In this document: one piece after another, positions 8,422-12,587 of the stretch
Layout of the letters: every line of letters starts with the position of its first letter
How positions within the stretch are numbered: position 1 is the stretch's first letter
Notes under the pieces: generated by a model
What the model saw: the letters and a program-made list of their open reading frames with translations, nothing else
What the model was told of the DNA's origin: nothing
Database searches by the model: none
Position numbers and translations under genes: made by a program
DNA from: Nitriliruptoraceae bacterium
Lineage (GTDB): Bacteria > Actinomycetota > Nitriliruptoria > Nitriliruptorales > Nitriliruptoraceae
DNA length: 12,587 nucleotides
NCBI GenBank assembly: GCA_007120485.1
Contig: SKNP01000281.1
Coordinates: 1-12,587, forward strand
Direction: 5' to 3'

Positions 8422-8682
8422 TCAGAGCTGCTGCAACCGCTTGGCCATCGAGGACTTGCGGTTCGCGGCCTGGTTGCGGTGCACGACGCCCTTGGTGGCC
8501 GCCCGGTCGTAGGCCCGTGCCGCTGCGCGGTAGGCCTCCGTCGCGGCGTCGGCATCACCCTCGTCGACCGCGCTGCGGAAGCGACGCACGTGCGACTTCA
8601 GCTGGGTTCGCACCTGCCGGTTGCGCTCGCGCGCCTTCTCGTTCTGGCGGTTGCGCTTGATCTGCGACTTGATGTTGGCCAT
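8422..8682 (-). CDS. rpsT: 30S ribosomal protein S20
   Basis: S20 binds 16S rRNA early in assembly of the small ribosomal subunit. The 86-residue product has the family's normal length and composition: MANIKSQIKRNRQNEKARERN at the N-terminus, a basic helical body, the segment EGDADAATEAYRAAARAYDRAATKGVVHRNQAANRKS, and a short end in AKRLQQL. The ATG at 8682 fits the conserved N-terminus, although only a weak GACGAG-like ribosome site precedes it. The gene stands alone on the minus strand with two strong hairpins after it. In many actinobacteria rpsT converges directly on holA; here the large gdh gene lies between them. Confidence 0.98.
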   Translation of the reverse strand: MANIKSQIKRNRQNEKARERNRQVRTQLKSHVRRFRSAVDEGDADAATEAYRAAARAYDRAATKGVVHRNQAANRKSSMAKRLQQL

Positions 8683-8832
8683 GCGTGGACTCGTCTCGTG
8701 CTCGAGGAGGACCGGTCGGGTCGGCCGGCGGACGGGCGGTGGTCATCCGGGCGCGGAAGGCGCGGAACGCCGGGCCGAAGGTGCGGCCGCGAGCGCAGCA
8801 CGCCGTCACCGGCGATGCCACGCAGCGCGCGA

Positions 8833-8862
8833 ACGGTACCAGCGCGGACGGTGGGCCGGCAA
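8833..8862 (-). promoter_or_regulatory. Candidate sigma-70-type promoter for rpsT
   Basis: On the minus strand TTGCCG (8857-8862) lies 18 bases before TACCGT (8833-8838), which is preceded by TG one base earlier, as in extended -10 elements. It would give a leader of about 145 bases before the rpsT ATG. The match is partial, and GC-rich DNA gives chance hits, so this is a proposal only. Confidence 0.35.
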
Positions 8863-8902
8863 CCGGCACGTGCGGGGGCGTCCGGAGCGCCAGGGACGTT
8901 CG

Positions 8903-8987
8903 GTGGGATCCGGTCAGCGTCGGGTGGTGGGATCCGGTCCGCGTCGGGTGGTGGGATCCGGTCCGAGTCGGGTGGTGGGATCCGGTC
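8903..8987. repeat. 24-bp direct repeat, about 3.5 copies, across the 3' end of a small membrane-protein gene
   Basis: Copies start at 8903, 8927 and 8951, with a 13-base partial copy at 8975. Each begins GTGGGATCCGGTC and the full copies continue with a near-identical GCGTCGGGTG-like half. The period is eight codons, and on the minus strand it encodes the GPDPTTRR-like C-terminal repeats of the adjacent protein. A one-base difference at 8916 in the last copy makes the stop codon (TGA in place of GGA), so the repeat runs on past the end of the gene. Confidence 0.9.
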
Positions 8988-9348
8988 GCTGGGCGCTGAC
9001 CCGACCGTGCCGTGGGCAGGTGGCAGCCGCGTCGCCGAGGTCGTCCCCGGCGTGCGGGAACGGACAGCCCCACACGCTGCGCCGCCAGGCACCGAGCACC
9101 AGCCAGTGGATCGTCAACCACCAGACGACGGTGATGACGAAGCCGAGCAGGACCCCACCGACGGTCGGTTGGACGCCGCTCCGCAGCAACGTGACCGTCA
9201 GTCCGATGACCTGGACGAGGGTGATGGTGGCGATCGTGCCGGCCAGCGTCCCCCAGGCCAGATCCCTCCACGTCGCGGCCGGGCGGGGACCGGGGTGGCG
9301 TGGATCGCCGGGGGTCGGCCCGTCGTGGGTGGTGTGGTGGGTGCGCAC
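8914..9348 (-). CDS. Small two-helix membrane protein with C-terminal octapeptide repeats, function unknown
   Basis: I do not recognise a family. The 144-residue product has a His/Pro/Arg-rich N-terminus (about 1-28) and two hydrophobic segments fit to span the membrane (about 31-54, LAGTIATITLVQVIGLTVTLL; about 62-84, GGVLLGFVITVVWWLTIHWLVL). A short segment with WGCPFPH and CPRHG follows, whose paired Cys and His residues could bind a metal. The end is a low-complexity tail of three GPDPTTRR-like repeats. The GTG at 9348 is supported by a near-perfect AGGAGGT six bases upstream. It starts 51 bases after the mscS stop on the same strand, so the two are probably co-transcribed. The hydrophobic pattern and ribosome site favour a real gene; the function is open. 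Confidence 0.65.
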   Translation of the reverse strand: MRTHHTTHDGPTPGDPRHPGPRPAATWRDLAWGTLAGTIATITLVQVIGLTVTLLRSGVQPTVGGVLLGFVITVVWWLTIHWLVLGAWRRSVWGCPFPHAGDDLGDAAATCPRHGRVSAQRPDPTTRLGPDPTTRRGPDPTTRR

Positions 9349-9353
9349 CGCTC

Positions 9354-9360
9354 ACCTCCT
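9354..9360 (-). promoter_or_regulatory. Ribosome binding site of the small membrane-protein gene
   Basis: AGGAGGT on the minus strand, with five to six bases before GTG at 9348. It settles the start over a longer reading in another frame that would begin inside the site, at 9355. Confidence 0.75.
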
Positions 9361-9399
9361 GGTCCCCTCACGGTACAACGGCACCGAGGGAGGTAGCGG

Positions 9400-10485
9400 T
9401 CAGGACGGTGGCGGTGGCTCGTCCCCGGAGGTGGCGTCGCCGGCCGCGTCGCCGGCCGGCGCCTCGCTGGTCCGCGCATCCTCGCCAGGCGCGTCACCGG
9501 CCGGCGCCTCGCTGGTCCGCGCATCCTCGCCAGCCGCGTCGCCGGTCCGCGCGTCGTCGCCAGGCGCGGCGTGGGCGGCCGGGTCCTCACGCGCATCGGC
9601 GAGGCGCACGGGGTCGCGCAGGTAGGTCCGCGAGGTCGGGTAGGCGATCTCCACGGCGGGTTCCTCGGCGATCGCCAGCAGCAGCGAGCGCCAGATCTGC
9701 TGATCGACGGCGCGTCGACGCCGGGCATCGACCAGGATCCGACCGGTGACGATCACCGCGTCCTCGTGCACCGCGATGTAGGCGGTCGGGGTCAGGTGGG
9801 TGTAGCGGATCCGGTAGGCCTGGGCGGTCCGTCGGATCCGGGCCTGCGCCTCCTCGATCGTGTGCCCCCCGGCCTCGGTGAGGGCATCGAGCATCAACTG
9901 CTCCGCCCGTTGCCAGTCCGACTCGAAGCTCACACGGAGCGCGACCTCGTGCCAGATGAACCCGAACCCCTCCGTCGAGTTGAACACGGTGGTGGTCATC
10001 GCCTTGCCGTTGGGGACGTGGACGATCCGGCCGGTCGACTGGTCCGCGTCGACCCAGTTGCCGATCTCCAACAGGGTCGTGCGGAACACCCGGATGTCGA
10101 TCACGTCGCCGGCGACCCCGTCCACCTCGATGCGGTCATCGACGCGCCACGGACGGCGCAGCAGGATGTAGAACCAGCCCGCGATGTTGCGCAGCAGGTC
10201 GCCGAGGGCGATGGCGACCCCGGCCGCGAACAACCCCAGGAACGTGGCCGCCTGCCGCAGCGCGCCGATCCACAGCCACAGCAGCGCGAACACCGCGAGA
10301 AGGGCGACGATGTAGCTGGTCGTCTTGCGCGCCAGGTACCAGACGGAGCTGTCGTCGACCCGGTGGGTGATCGAGCGCACCACGACGTACCAGACCGCGA
10401 CCAGCACGAGGATGACGAGCACGCTGAGGACCAGGTTGGCCTGCGTGCCCGTGAGGTCGAACGTCTCCCGCAGCCACCCGTCCAC
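9400..10485 (-). CDS. mscS: MscS-family mechanosensitive ion channel
   Basis: A membrane channel that opens under tension to release solutes during osmotic downshock. In the 361-residue product, hydrophobic helices lie at about 18-37, 58-76 and 80-110. The third is the pore helix, with the small-residue pattern FAAGVAIALGDLLRNIAGWFYILL. The beta domain follows with RRPWRVDDRIEVDGVAGDV; the usual VGD is VDD here. Then come RTTLLEI, WVDADQSTGRIVHVPN (the extended loop of one MscS subgroup) and a C-terminal alpha/beta region. After about residue 300 there is an Ala/Gly/Asp/Glu-rich, probably disordered tail with two near-identical 15-residue repeats. The GTG at 10485 is preferred because AGGAGGT lies just upstream; the same frame could begin 14 codons earlier at GTG 10527, which lacks such a site. 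It is divergent from the plus-strand gene at 10632 and 51 bases upstream of the small membrane-protein gene. Confidence 0.9.
   Translation of the reverse strand: MDGWLRETFDLTGTQANLVLSVLVILVLVAVWYVVVRSITHRVDDSSVWYLARKTTSYIVALLAVFALLWLWIGALRQAATFLGLFAAGVAIALGDLLRNIAGWFYILLRRPWRVDDRIEVDGVAGDVIDIRVFRTTLLEIGNWVDADQSTGRIVHVPNGKAMTTTVFNSTEGFGFIWHEVALRVSFESDWQRAEQLMLDALTEAGGHTIEEAQARIRRTAQAYRIRYTHLTPTAYIAVHEDAVIVTGRILVDARRRRAVDQQIWRSLLLAIAEEPAVEIAYPTSRTYLRDPVRLADAREDPAAHAAPGDDARTGDAAGEDARTSEAPAGDAPGEDARTSEAPAGDAAGDATSGDEPPPPS
9452..9541. repeat. Two 45-bp direct repeats in the 3' end of mscS
   Basis: Bases 9452-9496 and 9497-9541 match at 43 of 45 positions, and a diverged partial third copy follows to about 9571. 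The period is 15 codons, giving GEDARTSEAPAGDAP and GEDARTSEAPAGDAA in the channel's acidic, Ala-rich tail. Confidence 0.9.
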
Positions 10486-10488
10486 CGC

Positions 10489-10495
10489 ACCTCCT
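10489..10495 (-). promoter_or_regulatory. Ribosome binding site of mscS
   Basis: AGGAGGT on the minus strand, three to four bases before GTG 10485. It lies inside the longer alternative reading that starts at 10527, and so favours the shorter protein. Confidence 0.7.
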
Positions 10496-10620
10496 CTCGT
10501 GCTCGTCCCGGCACGGTAGTGAGCCACCGGTCGCGATGGTGTCCACCCCGGTGCCCCGTGCCGAGCGGAGATGTCGACCGTCCGCGCGGGACGTAGCCTC
10601 GGGCACGACGCAACCGTCCG

Positions 10621-10626
10621 GGAGGT
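10621..10626 (+). promoter_or_regulatory. Ribosome binding site of the 136-residue unknown gene
   Basis: GGAGGT with five bases before ATG 10632. It rules against the longer in-frame start at 10536. Confidence 0.75.
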
Positions 10627-10631
10627 GGCTG

Positions 10632-11042
10632 ATGAGCGAGGTGGTGCTGTGTGACGTCAGTCGCGCCGGCCACGAGCTGGGCCGGCGGACGGTGCACGAC
10701 CTGCCGGCGCGCGCCTCGATCCGGGCCATCCTCGAGCAGATGATCCGCACGGAGGTCGCCACCTACAACGCCGATCCCGGTCCGGTGTACGTCGGGTTCG
10801 TGCAGCCCGAGGACGCCATGCGCTACTCCGACGGGCACCGGATGCGCCGTCCACGGACCCTCGATGCGGACCGGTTCGTGCAGGCCGCGGTCGAGGCCGT
10901 CGGAGCCGGTCTGCTGCGGTTCCGCATCGACGACGCGGCGGAGACCGACGATCTCGACCAGGTGGTGGACGTCGACGCGGTCGGCCGGATCGTCGCTGTC
11001 CTCGAGCGTCCGGTGGTCGCCCGGGACGCCGCCCCCGGCTGA
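10632..11042 (+). CDS. Conserved-looking 136-residue protein, function unknown
   Basis: No firm family assignment. The product is a soluble, acidic, mixed alpha/beta protein with no signal peptide or membrane segment. Visible landmarks are DVSRAGHELGRRTVHDLPARASIRAILEQMIRTEVATYNA (about 8-47), then VYVGFVQPEDA (about 52-62), the basic patch GHRMRRPRTLDADRF, and an acidic end, RFRIDDAAETDDLDQVVDVD, before a closing strand. The EVATYNA/GFVQPED arrangement recalls, from memory only, small proteins encoded beside DUF4132 (WGR-type) genes, but no such gene is in this window. The ATG at 10632 is chosen because GGAGGT lies five bases upstream. Transcribed divergently from mscS, with 146 bases between the two starts, and convergent with the alcohol dehydrogenase. 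Confidence 0.75.
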   Translation: MSEVVLCDVSRAGHELGRRTVHDLPARASIRAILEQMIRTEVATYNADPGPVYVGFVQPEDAMRYSDGHRMRRPRTLDADRFVQAAVEAVGAGLLRFRIDDAAETDDLDQVVDVDAVGRIVAVLERPVVARDAAPG

Positions 11043-11070
11043 GCGGCGACGTGGGGGCGGAGCCCGCGGC

Positions 11071-11084
11071 CACCGAGTTCGGTG
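11071..11084. terminator. Possible small bidirectional terminator hairpin
   Basis: CACCGA and TCGGTG meet around GT between the stop of the 136-residue gene (11042) and the end of the convergent alcohol dehydrogenase (11089). In practice this is a 5-bp stem with a four-base loop, short and without a T-run. Its main support is its position. Confidence 0.3.
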
Positions 11085-11088
11085 CCGG

Positions 11089-12180
11089 TCAGGGTCGCAG
11101 CATCGCCTTGACCAGCCCATCCTCGTGCCGGTCGAACCGCTCGTAGAGCGCCGGCCCGTCCTCCAGCGCCACGTCGAGGTGGGTCATCACCGTCCCCGTC
11201 GGCACCGGGTACTCGCCGGCGGCGACCCGAGGCAGCAGGTCCTCCAACGTCGCGCGGGCCGATGCCCGGCCCACCCGGACGCCGACGTTGCGGTCGTAGG
11301 CCTCGACCGGGGTGAACGCGAACCGGTCGGTGGTCTGCACCGCGATGATCGAACAGGTGCCGCCGGGACGCGTCAGTTCGAACGCGAGCCGCTGCCCGCT
11401 GGCGTTGCCGGCGGCGTCGATCACCGCTGGAGCGGTCGGCTCCACCTCGACGGCCGGTCGGCCGCGGTCACGGTGGATCTCCGCGAGCGCGTCGACGGCC
11501 TGCTCCGGTTCGACCGCCCGCGCGGCGCCCAGGCGCTCGGCGCGCTCGCGTCGATCGGCCACGGGGTCGACGCCGACCACCGGATCCGCGCCGAGGTGGA
11601 GCGCGGCGGCCACGGCGCACAGGCCGACGGATCCGAGCCCGACGACCACGAGCGCGTCACCGGTGCGGACGCCCGTGCGCTGCACCGCCTCGAGCCCGGT
11701 GGGCAGGTTGTCGGTCAGCAGCAGCGCGGTGGCGTCGTCGACCTGCTCGGGCACGCGGACCAGCGTGCCGTCGGCCAGTGGGATCCGGATCCGTTCGGCT
11801 TGGCCACCGTGGAGCGCGCCCTCCGGCGGTGCGTCGGGCGCGCCCCACCCGAACAGTCGGCCCTGACCGCAACGGGCGGTCAGGCCCCGACGGCACGGGG
11901 GACAGGTCCCGCACGAGGTCGTGAACGCCGCCAGGACCCGGTCACCCGGAGCCACGGAGCGGACCTGCGGGCCGACCGCCGTGACGTGGCCGACGATCTC
12001 GTGGCCCGGGACGACGCCGGGCCGCGCCGGTTCATGCCCCCGGTAGGGATGCAGGTCGGAGCCGCACAGCCCCGCGGCGGTGACCGCGACCAGCGCGTCG
12101 AGGGGATCCTCGAGCGTCGGCTCCGGCAGGTCGTCGCGCAGACCGATCCGGCCGACACCCTCGAGCACCAGACCGCGCAA
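11089..12180 (-). CDS. Zinc-dependent medium-chain alcohol dehydrogenase
   Basis: Probably oxidises an alcohol, or reduces an aldehyde, with NAD(H) in the cytoplasm; the substrate is not evident. The 363-residue product is of full family length. Catalytic zinc ligands are visible as C39 (in GLCGSDLH) and H60-E61 (PGHEIVG); four cysteines at 90, 93, 96 and 104 match the structural zinc lobe. The segment LLTDNLPTG (about 154-162) is typical of one MDR subgroup related to formaldehyde-dehydrogenase-like enzymes. The Rossmann motif GLGSVG is at 181-186, and D205 (VVGVDPVADR) ends the second strand, which favours NAD over NADP. The start is TTG at 12180, supported by AGGAGG six bases upstream; the next candidate, GTG four codons later, is too far from that site. 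It stands alone between a convergent unknown gene and the terminator of a cold-shock gene. Confidence 0.92.
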   Translation of the reverse strand: MRGLVLEGVGRIGLRDDLPEPTLEDPLDALVAVTAAGLCGSDLHPYRGHEPARPGVVPGHEIVGHVTAVGPQVRSVAPGDRVLAAFTTSCGTCPPCRRGLTARCGQGRLFGWGAPDAPPEGALHGGQAERIRIPLADGTLVRVPEQVDDATALLLTDNLPTGLEAVQRTGVRTGDALVVVGLGSVGLCAVAAALHLGADPVVGVDPVADRRERAERLGAARAVEPEQAVDALAEIHRDRGRPAVEVEPTAPAVIDAAGNASGQRLAFELTRPGGTCSIIAVQTTDRFAFTPVEAYDRNVGVRVGRASARATLEDLLPRVAAGEYPVPTGTVMTHLDVALEDGPALYERFDRHEDGLVKAMLRP

Positions 12181-12186
12181 CGCTCG

Positions 12187-12192
12187 CCTCCT
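12187..12192 (-). promoter_or_regulatory. Ribosome binding site supporting the TTG start of the alcohol dehydrogenase
   Basis: AGGAGG on the minus strand, six bases before TTG 12180. This spacing is ideal and decides for the rare TTG start. Confidence 0.75.
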
Positions 12193-12304
12193 GGTCGCCG
12201 GACGGGGCGACGGTAGGCGACCCGGGGGCTCGTCGGGCGCGCGGTCGGTCCGCCGCCGGAGCCGTGGGTGACCGGCAGGGCAACCTCAGGCGCGGACGGG
12301 ATCT

Positions 12305-12343
12305 GTGGAGCGTTGTAGGGGCTGGGTGTGGCTGGCGCTCCAC
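12305..12343. promoter_or_regulatory. Possible operator: 8-bp inverted repeat upstream of the alcohol dehydrogenase
   Basis: GTGGAGCG (12305-12312) and CGCTCCAC (12336-12343) are exact inverted half-sites 23 bases apart, about 125 bases before the start of the gene. On the minus strand a TACAAC hexamer just inside the near half-site could be a -10 element, but no good -35 accompanies it. A chance match of this size in a gap this long is quite possible. Confidence 0.25.
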
Positions 12344-12399
12344 GGTTCCTCGGGCTCTCGGTCGGGGGCGGTTGCCACGATGCGACCCCGCCGAGCACG

Positions 12400-12429
12400 C
12401 CACGAGCCCCGCCGAAGCGGGGCTCGTGG
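12400..12429 (-). terminator. Terminator of the cold-shock gene with a UUCG tetraloop
   Basis: Bases 12400-12412 and 12417-12429 form a perfect 13-bp stem. On the minus strand the loop is TTCG closed by C-G, the exceptionally stable UUCG tetraloop. It lies 38 bases after the cold-shock protein stop. No T-run follows. Confidence 0.8.
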
Positions 12430-12467
12430 GAGATCGTCTCGGGCCTTCGCCCGATGACGCATCAGGC

Positions 12468-12587
12468 TCAGAGCGGGCGAACCTCGCTGGCCTGCGGGCC
12501 CTTCTGGCCCTGCGTCACCTCGAAGGCGACCTGCTGTCCCTCGTCGAGGGTCTTGAAGCCATCGACCTTGATGGCGCTGAAGTGGAC
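12468..12587 (-). CDS. csp: Cold-shock domain protein (C-terminal 39 residues; 5' end outside window)
   Basis: Cold-shock proteins of about 67 residues bind single-stranded RNA and DNA and melt structure in mRNA. The visible part starts in the RNP2 motif (VHFSAI, the end of the usual VFVHFSAI) and continues with a hallmark FKTLDEGQQVAFEVTQGQKGPQA and a short end, SEVRPL. The start, RNP1 motif and promoter lie beyond the right edge. It is transcribed toward the alcohol dehydrogenase but ends in its own strong terminator. Which csp paralogue it is cannot be told. Confidence 0.93.
   Translation of the reverse strand, partial: VHFSAIKVDGFKTLDEGQQVAFEVTQGQKGPQASEVRPL

Noticed and set aside
8555..9355. 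A 266-codon minus-strand frame beginning at GTG 9355 and overlapping rpsT
   Set aside because: Its start falls inside the ribosome site of the 144-residue frame, it loses the two hydrophobic helices, and it overlaps rpsT out of frame.
10528..10631. Promoter hexamers in the mscS / 136-residue divergent gap (for example TCGACC and TAGCCT)
   Set aside because: The spacing of about 14 bases is too short and the matches are weak. Promoters must exist here, but I cannot place them.
10864..12216. A 450-codon plus-strand frame antisense to the alcohol dehydrogenase
   Set aside because: It is a shadow of the zinc dehydrogenase, whose opposite-strand frame has all the catalytic and cofactor motifs.

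Overview
The window is very GC-rich, with G or C at nearly all third codon positions, and it uses GTG and TTG starts freely. Together with the comEC-holA and rpsT content this points to a high-GC actinobacterium (Actinomycetota). Species cannot be told from the sequence. It reads as ordinary chromosome: I see no tRNA or rRNA gene, insertion sequence, integrase, CRISPR array or phage gene. I did not find a convincing new biological system. The points worth a second look are structural: repeats clustered at gene 3' ends, very strong hairpins between genes, an anomalous comEC end, and two small unassigned genes.

Layout. Plus strand, left side: the 3' part of comEC (DNA-uptake channel, start outside the window), then holA (DNA polymerase III delta subunit). 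Right after the holA stop come eight tandem copies of a 14-bp unit and then a perfect 23-bp inverted repeat, which lies between holA and the convergent gene. Minus strand, centre: a 1554-codon NAD-dependent glutamate dehydrogenase of the large GDH-180 type. Upstream of it, on the same strand, is rpsT (ribosomal protein S20), separated from gdh by two tandem terminator hairpins. Further upstream on the minus strand are an MscS-type mechanosensitive channel gene and, 51 bases after it, a small two-helix membrane protein gene; they probably form one transcript.

Right side: a divergent plus-strand gene for a 136-residue protein of unknown function, a convergent minus-strand zinc-dependent medium-chain alcohol dehydrogenase with a TTG start, and at the right edge the last 39 codons of a cold-shock protein followed by a UUCG-loop terminator.

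Functional links are loose. comEC, holA and rpsT are neighbours in many actinobacteria; here gdh lies between holA and rpsT. The mscS pair would act in the membrane under osmotic downshock. gdh links glutamate to 2-oxoglutarate and ammonium. Ribosome binding sites close to AGGAGG fix the starts of mscS, its partner, the 136-residue gene and the alcohol dehydrogenase.
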